64,000 nt of DNA, taken from positions 3,038,001 through 3,102,000 of the forward strand of contig JAUEDM010000004.1 in assembly GCA_033439685.1 (NCBI GenBank). Direction: 5' to 3'. Numbering within the stretch: the stretch's first letter is position 1; the number at the start of each line of letters is the position of its first letter. Below, in pieces: positions 22,700 through 33,068 of this stretch. The DNA is from Apodospora peruviana (Eukaryota; Ascomycota; Sordariomycetes; Sordariales; Lasiosphaeriaceae). Under the pieces are notes generated by a model. That model saw nothing but the letters and a program-made list of their open reading frames with translations, did no database searches and was not told where the DNA came from. Both the position numbers and the translations under genes were made by a program.

Positions 22700-23770
22700 G
22701 ATGGGCTTGCTAAATCGCGGTGCCTGAGTGGAGATGTGAGACTCGATAGTGAGTGAGAGTTGGCGAGGGGTGAAGGAGTCTCGAGACGGTGGTTTTCGTG
22801 TTGGATGAGGGTGGGAGAGAAAGAAATTGCAAGAGAAGGTGGAGGCCGGTCGGGTTCTTTGAGTGCTTGCTTCTTTCGGTCGGTACTTGTACTGTGAAAT
22901 CAGAGCCGTCCTCAACCGCTCTTGCAGCTTTTGCGTCCGCTTGTGCATCCAGGTGGTTGTATTGTTGGGGGTAGTAGCAGGTGCAAATGCGGGAGCGCCA
23001 AGATAGTTGGACCAGCTTTGTGGGATTCCCAGGGGCGACAGGGCGGTTAGTGCAGCTGTGGCCTGTGACTCAATGATGCCCTGGACAACCAAAGCGGGAC
23101 TGTCAGTTCCAGATGCACCTGAGTGGTCAATGATGGTCTCTTTGTGTGCTTCCCGTGGTCCCTGAACTCGCCGTAACAGTCACAGAGGAGGCAGCCTGAG
23201 AATGGGGGATAAGGTTTGTTGGAGGCGCAGCTAACGGGACAATTTAGGGATGTTTGTTTTTGATGTCATCTCCGTTAAGGTAGCGGATAGGATTATGTAC
23301 GTACTGGAATATGGAATACAGGACTCATCCCATATGGTATCATCCATATCCGTGGGCCGTATACTTGCTCTCGACTCTTTCACAAGCCAACGACAAAGAC
23401 AATGCTAGGAAAGGGAACTTCTTGCTATTCAGTTCTACCAAACATAGTGAGCTTAGATGATTCCTTGGATGTTGAAAATTCATTCATTTGCTGAACTCAA
23501 AGGCTGGGTTTGTCGAGGGGTTCAAGTGGCCAGGACAGGGCTGCAGCCAGGGTTATGTATCACCACCCAGAACTCGATGCCCCCGCGTTCTCCAACTGAG
23601 CAGAAGAAAATGGAAATTGCCCCGCCAAAATTTATTTGCCCGTCCTCAACCCCGAATCAAAGAACTGCCCCGTCCTCAAATCTCCAAGCAGATTCAAAGT
23701 GAAGAGACGAATTAGCACTTTCCCATCTTCGACTGTATACACAAAATCTTATAGAACCAAAGACCCCAGA
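22700..23770. promoter_or_regulatory. Divergent promoter of TRL1 and ankyrin gene
   Basis: About 1.07 kb. The part next to TRL1 stays open in the TRL1 frame and is Pro/Ser/Thr-rich, most likely 5' UTR or a non-conserved N-terminal extension. No other gene is visible. Confidence 0.5.
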
Positions 23771-24445
23771 ATGCCACCAAACCCCTACCTCCTCGCGGCG
23801 GACGACCCGGACGCCCTCGTCCAGCTCCTCCGCGACAACCCCTCCATCGCCCAAAACCAGGACGAATATGGCTACTCCCTCGTCCACGCCGCCGCGAGCT
23901 ACAACCACCTCGCCCTCCTGGAATCTCTAGTCCGCGACTACAACGTCCCCGTCGACATCAAAGACTCGGACGGCGAGACTGCCCTTTACGTCGTCGAGAC
24001 TGTTGCGGCCGCCCGGCTGCTGGTCGAGGATCTCCACGCCGACCCGCAAGTTCGTAATAATGACGGCCAGACGGCAAGACAAAGGATAGAAGAGGAAGAG
24101 GATTTTCCCGAGGTGGTCGCGTACCTCGCCGGGCTGGAGTCGAACCTCACCAATGGCGTGGCGGCGCCGGCATCCTCTGCAGCAGGGGCAACAACGAACG
24201 GTACGACAGAAGCAGACTTGCCGTCTGTACCGGAGGGCCTACAAGTGACGGTAGGAACAATGAACGAGGAAGACGAGGCAGCGCTACAACCAGACCCCGA
24301 GTTCCGCAGGCGGATAGAAGAGCTTGCTGCGAGAGAAGACTTCCAGACCCCTGAGGGGCAGGCAGAACTTCGCCGGCTGGTGACGGAGGCGATTACGGGG
24401 GAGGGGTTGACGGAGGAGAGGAATGTCCGGCCGAGACAGGATTGA
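23771..24445 (+). CDS. Small ankyrin-repeat protein
   Basis: Single exon, 224 residues. After MPPNPYLLAADDPDALVQLL come about three ankyrin repeats: YGYSLVHAAASYNHLALLES, then DSDGETALYVVETVAAARLL, then VRNNDGQTARQRIEEEEDFP. A low-complexity Ala/Thr/Gly linker and a charged C-terminal helix region (PEFRRRIEELAAREDFQTPE) follow. The overall plan resembles the small fungal ankyrin proteins related to yeast Yar1, an Rps3 chaperone, but the C-terminal part differs, so no orthology is claimed. It ends only 64 bp from the convergent Rpp40 stop. Confidence 0.85.
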   Translation: MPPNPYLLAADDPDALVQLLRDNPSIAQNQDEYGYSLVHAAASYNHLALLESLVRDYNVPVDIKDSDGETALYVVETVAAARLLVEDLHADPQVRNNDGQTARQRIEEEEDFPEVVAYLAGLESNLTNGVAAPASSAAGATTNGTTEADLPSVPEGLQVTVGTMNEEDEAALQPDPEFRRRIEELAAREDFQTPEGQAELRRLVTEAITGEGLTEERNVRPRQD

Positions 24446-24509
24446 TCACACACATATTACATTAAGAGAAAAGCAACTTGGACCATTGAGTTTCCCTGCA
24501 GAGCGAGCT

Positions 24510-25938
24510 TCATTCATGACCCTTAACTTCCCACAGGATATATTCCACGGGCGACGAGTCTTGAGGTCGAAGGAAGGTACACTCTGCATTGTCGCCGGCC
24601 ATACCCTTGGAAAAGGTCGTTGTGCTGAACGAGAACCACGTTTTGGAGGGCAGCGCGGTGATGATGTCGATCAAAGTCTGCCGGGCCCATGACGGCGCGA
24701 GGAAGCCCTGCCAGTTGATCTTGCACAGCAACTGTTGAGATTGTTGGTTCTCCTCTCCGGGGACATGGTATCGGCATAGGTACGGGTCGATTTGGTCACC
24801 GGGCTGGATGCGAGGACTTCCCAGCCGCACCAGGGAGAGCCACTCGTAGAGTTCGGTGCAGAAGGACTCGAACTCTTCCCTGGCTTCACCTCCAGATCCA
24901 ATTGAATCGACTGACGGGGTTAGTGTTGGCGTGAGAGCATTGATCCCTTGCGAGACATTTGGAGTGGTTGAGAGTGTGGTAGGATGGTGTCGATCTAATG
25001 GATCAGGCATTGGCGCTGTTGTGAATGTTAGTGCGAAGATAGGAAGAGATTAATGCGATGAAGAAAAGGGCTTACTGTCATCAGAAATGCTGCAAAATAG
25101 CCAGGTGAGGGGTGTACTGAGCGCGTTCTTGCTCGCGTACACTAATCTGTCAAATCCCTTTTTGCCTGGAAACATTGAGGACGCCGTGAGATCGAACTCG
25201 ACGACTGATGCATGATGGACCTGATTAGTAGGGAAGGACAACGAGTAGCTGGACACACACTGGTACTCAACTCACCCCATCGAGGTTTGAGACCACGCTT
25301 CCCCTTTACGCCGTGAGGCTTGCCCACGAGACCAGCTCTTTCATATGCCTCCTTGTCAAGGAACATGGTCAACGTTCCTGATTGTAGACAAGTTAGTCAC
25401 CACGAGGAAATGTAGGAAGAGTGGTGGACCGATTTGTACAGCCGTACGTACCCTGTCTCAAAGCAAAAACATTGTCTATTCCCCTACGACCCTCAGAAAG
25501 CATCATGATATTCCCTAGGTCTTGTTGTTAGTCTATGAAAAATGGAAAGGGGAGTTGTGCTTACTTTTCTTGATGTACTCCTCAAGAAAGTTGTCAGCCA
25601 GAATATCAGCCAGTGACATAAAGACTCGCTTGAACTGAGGCGCCGGCTTGTCTTTGATGAGTACGTCCTGGACAGCTTCATATGCTTGTTGTGGTATAAT
25701 TAGATCGGCCTAATATCGACTATTAGCATGGTGCACAATATGAAGTGCTCTTGTCTATTCGATCTGAAGTTGTGGTGCTGGTGGGCAAGCTCACTCTGTG
25801 GATGAAGTCTTGACTTGCGAGGGTAGTCCACGGCTTGCTTTTGGATGGAGGCTGTTTGGGGTCCAGATGGCCCATTACGCCGTATGTGACGAAGCATTTT
25901 GATGCCTGGTATACAGCTGGGGCTGAAAAAGGTAGCAT
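24510..25938 (-). CDS. RPP40: Ribonuclease P/MRP subunit, p40 (Rpp40) family
   Basis: Protein subunit of RNase P, which cuts tRNA 5' leaders, and of RNase MRP. Six exons (25795-25938, 25565-25709, 25452-25514, 25276-25377, 25076-25204, 24510-25015) join in phase to 362 residues. Diagnostic stretches are GTLTMFLDKEAYERAGLVGK, HGVKGKRGLKPRWVVEFDL, MFPGKKGFDRLVYASKNAL followed by TWLFC, and near the end ALPSKTWFSFSTTTFSKGMA with C-terminal YILWEVKGHE. The acceptor of exon 5 was set at GCATCAG so that PRW continues to VVEFDL; an earlier AG shifts the frame. It shares a 487-bp divergent promoter with TRM11. Confidence 0.9.
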
Positions 25939-26425
25939 TTTGAGCCTAAATATCTCAAAGCGCCCAGCAATAATATTTTATGGACTAGGCGTTGCCGATT
26001 GTTTTGCGAAATTGGTCTTGTCGCCGTTGTGAGACTGTATGCGCTAAAGAGGCGACGGGAGAATGTTGAAATTTTGGTGGAGATCCCACCCCAGGGTGTG
26101 TGGTTTTAGCGGGCGCTGGCCAATCAACCAGAGCCTGCCGTCTGAGAAGAGAGTCTGCCAGCTGTCAAAAGCTGATGTTCTCGCGCCTGCCGTGAAGATA
26201 GCTCAGGAGCGTCTGCACCATTACATTAATTTTGGGGTTGTTTGCTTCTCCTCTTGAACATCAAATCCGCAATGACTCAGGCGAACAAGTAGTAGGAACA
26301 AAACGACATCGTCCTTCACAAGCCTATCGGTAAATGAGGCCAAGCCTTTTTTTCAAGACGATATCCCGTGAGCTCAAGTAAACGAGTGAGCAGTTTTGGC
26401 AAACCACCCCGAAACTCAGCATAAA
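25939..26425. promoter_or_regulatory. Divergent promoter of RPP40 and TRM11
   Basis: A 487-bp spacer between the two start codons of tRNA-maturation genes facing away from each other. No individual site is assigned. Confidence 0.55.
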
Positions 26426-28058
26426 ATGGAATATCTCATACGATTCTCTCAGTCATATGAGACTTTCAGACTTCCAGAAATTCAGGCCTTGGCGGTCCTT
26501 GAAGGTATCGACTTGAAAGTAGTTTCATACAGTCTCGAAGTACGCTTCCACCAACAGCACTCATCCCACACGCAGACCACGTACTCACATTCACTCCCCT
26601 GCGCAACAGTCACCATTCTGCATCGTGAAGCTCCCATCCCAAGATGCAGCAAAACGTCTCATCCGCCGGTCCATCCTGGTCCAAACAGTCCACGAACTTT
26701 GGGGCTTGGGCGCAACCCTCGAGGCCGTCCACGCCGACGTCCGCGAAAGAACGTCCCACCTCTGGGACCAGTACCTGACCTGCTCGTTCAAGTTCACCAT
26801 CGACTCGTACCAGGGCACGCGCTCGGGCGAGCGAAAGATTGACATCATCAACTCGTTTGCCTACCTTGGGTTCGCGGGTCCTATCAAGATGCGCAACCCC
26901 GACCAGGAGTTCATCCTCTTTGAAGACTGGCCCCTCAACTCGACGCCTCTCGGCATCCCGGACCCCAAATTTTACTTTCTAGGTCGGTACCTCGGCACCG
27001 GCGCGCGAGACCTGCCCAAGAAGCTCGACCTCAAGAAACGGCGGTACATCAGCACGACGTCGATGGACGCGGAGCTGGCGCTCGTGACCGCCAACATCGC
27101 GCTGGCCGCTCCGGGCAAGCTGATGTACGACCCGTTTGTGGGGACGGGCAGTTTCCCGATCGCCTGCGCCGAGTTTGGGGCCTTGTCGTTTGGCAGCGAC
27201 ATCGACGGGCGGAGTATCCGTGGGGACGAGAAGAAGAAGACGCTGAAAGCAAACTTTGAACAGTACAACTTGCTTGGTAGGCTGGGCGGCGTGTTCACGG
27301 CGGACCTAACCAATTCTCCCATCCGGAGGCTACCGCTCGGAGGGGATAATGGGGATAATAATGACAGTGGTGTCAAGGGCAGATTATTTGACGGGATAGT
27401 ATGCGACCCTCCGTACGGGGTACGGGAAGGACTCCGCGTACTAGGCGTCCGTGATCCAGAAAAGTGTCCCTGGGTTATACCAAAGGGCAAAGAGATGTAC
27501 AAGTAAGTCTTGCCCCCAAACAACACCAATCCATATCCAACAAACCCAAACTGACCACCATGAAAAAGACTACCCGATTTCATACCGCCCAGAAAACCAT
27601 ACAGCTTCCTCGCCATGCTGGACGACATTCTCCAGTTTTCCGCCCGAACCTTGGTAGACAATGGCCGGCTCTCCTTCTGGATGCCCACAGCAAATGACCA
27701 GGACCAGGAAATGCCGGTCCCGACACATCCCTATCTCGAGATCGTCGCCGTTTGCACGCAAGCGTTTAACAAATGTAATTCTTCTGTCCCTTTCTTCTCA
27801 TCTGATCTCACCCATCCCATTGTTCAGATACTAATTTTGGTGGGTTTGGTGATAACAGGGTCGAGACGGCTCATCACGTACAGACGCATCCCAAACGCAC
27901 AAGTCGACCCGGGGGCGGTCGAAAAGGCCAAAGAGGCGCAAGAGACGGGCAAACTGTTGGGCAAGACGGCCGACGAGCTGAACCCCTTCCGGAAGGCCTA
28001 TTTCACAAGGTTCGAGTCGCCACCTACAAACACACCAGATAATGAGCCGGTACAATAA
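26426..28058 (+). CDS. TRM11: tRNA (guanine10-N2) methyltransferase catalytic subunit
   Basis: Methylates G10 of tRNAs in complex with Trm112. Four exons (26426-26539, 26610-27502, 27569-27774, 27859-28058) give 470 residues. The N-terminus (MEYLIRFSQSYETFRLPEIQ) and THUMP-like region precede the Rossmann methyltransferase. That domain has the SAM motif MYDPFVGTGSFPIACAEFG, the acidic FGSDIDGRSIRG and the catalytic DPPYG in FDGIVCDPPYGVREG. The C-terminal strand region has LSFWMPTANDQDQEMPVPTH. All splice joins are in phase; exon 3 to 4 makes the W of WSRRLITYRRI. It is slightly longer than yeast Trm11. No lesions. Confidence 0.96.
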
Positions 28059-28728
28059 GAATACTAGATACTTAAGGTACCTGTTCAGTTTCATCTGAAT
28101 TCAGCTCAAATTCAGTGTGTCTGGACATATATATTGCTTTTATCAGCATGAGCGTAACTGGGTAAGGATGCACAAGGTATTTATTGCTCGCATAGAAAGT
28201 AGTGAGACGGCCGAGTTCACGGCATATAGTTGGTTACCCTAACCGTCCAGAGACAAATAACATATAGACCACCGACTGCCTATCCGTCCGCCCCATGCAA
28301 TCATGCCCAATAAGTAGATAGATATCTCCCAGCCAAGCAAGCATATTCTCGCTATTATCCTTCCCTTTTCATCTCGAAGGGGGCAAGGTAGACGAATATC
28401 CGCCTCGGTCTTTCGCCTATTTGCTAGTGTTGTGTGGTTTCCCTGGAATATGGTAGGTAGATAGTTTGCTGTCCGTGTATCCTATGCGCGTGCGCATGTG
28501 CTGTTTGTGCTGTGTGTGCCATTTGCATCTTTCCCTTCAATCCACGCCTTGATGAAAGGGCTACCTCCTGATGTCATAAAAACAGCAGCTGCCCATCGCG
28601 GTCGGCTGGATAAGGGATGCAGAACAAACAAAAAGGAAAAAAGAAAAGAAACCAAAAACAAAATCCCGCCACCGGCCCACCCAACCACCTTTCCACTGGC
28701 ACCCGCCAGAGAGTAATCTTTCATAACA
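28059..28728. other. Convergent 3' region of TRM11 and GID4
   Basis: 670 bp between two stop codons facing each other; only 3' UTRs are expected, and no gene is seen. Confidence 0.6.
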
Positions 28729-30151
28729 TCATCTAAACTCCATTGCGCCATAACATCCCTTATCCTCAACATGCTTCAGTTCTAGCTGTTGAAACCTGTT
28801 CCGTCACGCGTTAGCAATCCACTCGCTTACCAACTTGTGAAAGAAATTGACCCCGCCCAGAGTCCTTGAGATGGGGTATGTACTCACTTCTCGCTCTTGC
28901 TATGGAAATAGATCCCGCTGACCTCGCCCCGCACCTGGTTGAAACATATATAATAAAACCCTTCGAAGCTGGCGCCGTTGATCGTTCTGACCCGGTGGTC
29001 GGGAACCAAAAAGTGTTCCTTCCAGCGCATAAATATGTTTTCTTTCTGCGCCACGTCATTGATCAAAACCTGCCCACCCTTGCGTGCCTGCTTCGCCCAC
29101 GGCCGGAAAGCCGTGAACTTGGCCCAGTGCGAGAGATCGTCCTTGTCGGTCGCGCCCCACGACGGGTGTTGCGTGATGAAGCCGTACTTGCTGCCGATTA
29201 TCTCACCCTCAAAATATGTGGTCAGGGTAGGGTGGTCGTTCGTTAGACCTACAGAACCACAATCCTATGGTCAGCAAAATGCGCATAGAGGGACCAGGAA
29301 GATGCGAACCTACCTTGAATCCGTAAATATCCACATAGGAAAGACTCGCGCATGTCCACATGCTTGATCTCAACCTGTACCTCATATCTCTGCCTCGCGG
29401 ACTGTTGTGTTCCTGTAAACCGGCTTCCCGGTCGCAGATATGACGACGGCGACGTCGGCATTACCCTCCTGTGTGAGTACTCGTAGCCCATACCGGCCAG
29501 TCCGCTGTCCTCCGCCCACCGTGGCGCCACGTTGCCCAACGAATCCCATATCTCCATTTCATCCAGCTCTTCTGTGCCTGCTGTCGGAGACATGAGATCG
29601 GTGGGCGCCTTTTGTCGTCTCCTGCTATCTAACGCGCTCTCGACCGGGGTTCTTGTTGTCGCTGGTGGAAGTACCACGCCAATTCCTCTGTTATCGCCTT
29701 CTATCGTAACTGGGCTCTGTTCGGTACTTGTGCTAGCAACACCAAGCATATTTACGTCTGTATCTGCATCGTTGGCCTGCTTGTAGCTTTCGTCTGTGTG
29801 ATCGTGGTCCTGGCTGATGACCATGCCTTCCGGCTCGTCGAGGTCGCAGGTGCTATCTGGTTGCGGACCGGGTGACATTGTGGGCGAACGTGATGCCACA
29901 CCTTCGTCGCCCATGCTCGAGTTGCTCACTTGCGTTTCGCTGTCGGCCGAGTACGGCGGCGGAGCGCGCGCACTCCAGTCGGACGGCGGAGACTGGGTCG
30001 AAGAATGTACGGGTTGTAATTGGAGTGGTTGAGACTGTGTAGATTGCGACTGAGGTTGAAGGGACTGTTGCTCATCTGGGTCGGGACATGATGAAAATGG
30101 GTAGGACCGCGGCGACTGCGGATCGGGCGCGTTGGACGAGGGCGTTGGCAT
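28729..30151 (-). CDS. GID4: GID4/VID24 substrate receptor of the GID/CTLH ubiquitin ligase
   Basis: Recognises Pro/N-degrons, for example on gluconeogenic enzymes, and brings them to the GID E3 ligase. Three exons (29314-30151, 28888-29248, 28729-28795) encode 421 residues. The N-terminal half is disordered and Ser/Pro/Gln-rich. The beta-barrel domain begins near EVQVEIKHVDMRESFLCGYL, continues RIQGLTNDHPTLTTYFEGEI and HPSWGATDKDDLSHWAKF, and closes with FQQLELKHV and the C-terminal EFR, all family hallmarks. I start at MPTPSSNAPDPQ; longer in-frame starts exist upstream but lack support. Confidence 0.95.
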
Positions 30152-31672
30152 GGTGGCAGTGGGCTGATGGCAGCTCTTCTGGCACAAAGTGTCGATGCGC
30201 GCGACTTGGAACCGTCGAGATCCAATGGCGTGTGCCGAGTTGCGATAACGCAACACAGACGTGGTCTCGACGGATGGATTAAGGGGCAGGCCGGTCTGGT
30301 TCGGAATCCTTTGGAGACGCGACAAATGGCAGTGGGTTAATTACGCGGCGGGCAGCCGGGCAGTATCACGAACGGCGGGCACAAGGTGAACACAGCGCAG
30401 CGCAAGCGGTGGAAGCTGGGTTTAGTGGTGGTGATTGATAGTTGCCGATGGTCTCGCGGCCGTGGCACTTGAGTGGATTAAACTTCTAGAGTAGCGCCAT
30501 CAACGCAGTTCGCGGGGAAGGGCAAGACCGCTCCTTGTCACCGCGACGGTTCGGAGGGAGACGAAGAGGGAAGTCTGGGTTGGCGTTGGTGTGTTGCTAG
30601 AGCGAGGTTGGTGATACCCACGGGAATAAAGATTGGAAGTTGGCAGAGAGATGGAAAGGGAATACTATCAGAATGACCAAAAGCGGACTGTTCCAGGCGA
30701 AAAGATGCAAGCAATGACGACTGTTGGGAGGAGTGCTATGATACTGCACGGTGCCGTGGGCATGAAAGGCGGATCCTGGGATCGTCTGACGGGCGGGTGA
30801 AATGCGGGTCCTATGGCGGTACCGCAGCGGGTGCGGGACAGCTGTCAGCGGCCGCGGGGCTAAGGTATTCAGTCCAAATACAACGGATGATGGTAAACAG
30901 ACAGCTGTCCTGCAGTCTTCTCTACTCGGCAAGTCAAAACTACATCTTGGTCTTTGAGAACCTGAAGCGATCTAAAATTTGACGGAAAGCATAAAACGTA
31001 ATCAACATGCAGACCTTGACTAACATCTGTGACACGTGGTCAAAGCAGGTAACTATTCCGCCGTGTACCGACTTGCATGCAGCTGAAAGACGGTGTAGAG
31101 CAATGACACCCAAACTAATTTTAAAATCCGTCCCAGCAGCCGTCTTATCAATCTCTCCTACGCTCAACAGCATCAAGAATACAAACACAACACAGCTGGT
31201 CAAGAGTGATTCGTCCAGGTAGGTTGCCAAGTGACCAAAAAGCGCAGAGTGATGGTCCCACACATCAACAAGTGTGAGTTTCATTCGCAATTAACAACGC
31301 CAATGACAATCCGCGGTGGGTTCCCGGCATGCGGACGGGGCTTGGCATTATCAAGGACCTCTTCGGCCCCGTCTTTTTTCTTGACTAAAATCGGATCCGT
31401 TCCATCGCCTTGACCAGTTCCGCCCGGAACCCCGGATCGTGTGCCGATTTTGTACAACGATGTTGCCCAATGCCATATGCGCCCACTCCGGCCTGGCCCT
31501 CTCGATTTCGCCTTTCTGGGCTGTCGAACCCGGGCGCGACCAAAAGTAGAACTCTTCATCTTCCCAAATCATCGAGCTTTTTGTCTCCAAACGCCTAAAC
31601 CCATGCCACACACATCGCTCTTCCCACCAAGGGTATCACATGTTTTCGTGGGAGGTTGAGAAGTGGCGACAC
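30152..31672. promoter_or_regulatory. GID4 upstream region and Mago 3' region
   Basis: 1.5 kb with no supportable gene. Short frames on both strands have no family signature. Confidence 0.5.
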
Positions 31673-32444
31673 TCAAATCGGCTTGATCTTGAAGTGGAGG
31701 GCTATGAGGCTGAACACAAGGGCTTTGAGGTCCTGCACGAGATAATAAAATACACGTAGACCATCTGGGTCTGCCGACTCGGTGACATCGTTGATCGAGC
31801 CTATTTTGGCAGTCTGCGTAAACTGTTAGCATCCAACCCACATGGAACAAACACCCTGGATCCTCTATTTACCTCAAACGATATATGCTCGTTCCCGAGA
31901 CGGATCTCGAGCTCCTGCTTTCCATCCTTGTTCTTCGTAGGCCACTTTGCGTCATCTTCCCTGGTCGACCGTTAGCCCCCGTGTTGCGCGCTGCTGGAGT
32001 AGGGCTGCATACTTTAGGATCTCGCTTTGCTTGATGATGCGCTTGATCTCATCGATCACGAGGGAGCTGACACACACTGGAACGGGTCAGTCGACGAGCA
32101 GGGGCGGAATGGGGGCTAGCTGGGCATCTTGGGCGTACTCTCTTTGCGAATCAAGCTGTCATTTCGGTAGTTTGAGTTGTTAGCATATCGTGCAGTCGCA
32201 CTTCTACCGTCCCCGACTACGCGGAAATCAAATTCTAGCATGCGCGCGGAGGTCTCAGCATCCAGCAGTTCGGGGTCTCGGAGATCGGGGAAGGGGACTG
32301 TGACGGGCACATACCCAGAAACTCGTGTCCGAAACGACCAGAGTGGCCGGAGCTATGTTAAAAATTAGCATACAACCACAACAGAAAGAAGAGTAGGTAT
32401 ACTTACTAGTACCGGAGGTAGAACTGTTCGCTTGCGGCGGACAT
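31673..32444 (-). CDS. mago: Mago nashi, exon junction complex core
   Basis: Forms a heterodimer with Y14/Rbm8 in the exon junction complex. Six short exons (32407-32444, 32315-32352, 32234-32139, 32076-32013, 31960-31873, 31813-31673) join in phase to 154 residues, close to the family's 146-150. Sequence is highly conserved: [53 protein letters not shown], then [20 protein letters not shown] and the C-terminus LHFKIKPI. A small insertion ([10 protein letters not shown]) replaces the shorter DDGRL-type turn of animals. Exons of 38 nt are unusually small. It is divergent with SEC26. Confidence 0.97.
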
Positions 32445-33068
32445 GGTTGCTGTCGCGATGTGTTGACTTGGAGAGAGGACTTTGATGGTGGAATCCGTCC
32501 GATGCGCCGAGTTCCGAATCGAAGCCAGGGCCTTCAAGGTCGCGCGTCCAGGTCCAGTCTGGCTGGGCCTGGGCTGAAATGGCGGGGCAGGGCCCCCACT
32601 TCCGCATCGACAAGGGCTCATCCAAAACACGTGACCCTCCTTGTGGTGGCAGTGGGTGGCTGCCAGCTGACAGAAGCGAGCTGCACCAGGCTGGTGCTGC
32701 AGGGGCCAAGAATGCCAAATGCCACATCTCCAGGAGGCCACTTTTGATACTCACCTCCCGTTACTGACCGACCCGATCCCAAGCTGCGACCCGGCTCTCC
32801 ACCACAGGTGATGTACAGCTCTCCCACGCTGTCCGCGCAATCCAAACAACTGCTCGCCTGTGCAGCTGCCTCGTAATTCAACGACCTACGATCGAGGCTG
32901 TCGGCTTGACTACACGAGATCTAGCAACATAATCAGCCATCCCCTCTTCAATAACAACCCGCCCCGTAATCCCCCCTTGCGCACACAAACAACGACGACA
33001 ATTCGACAGAGGGTCCCTTACCACCACCAACCACGCCACGACGGCTGCGATCCTACCATTCGCCCATC
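32445..33068. promoter_or_regulatory. Divergent promoter of Mago and SEC26
   Basis: 624 bp between divergent start codons. No specific element is assigned. Confidence 0.55.
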
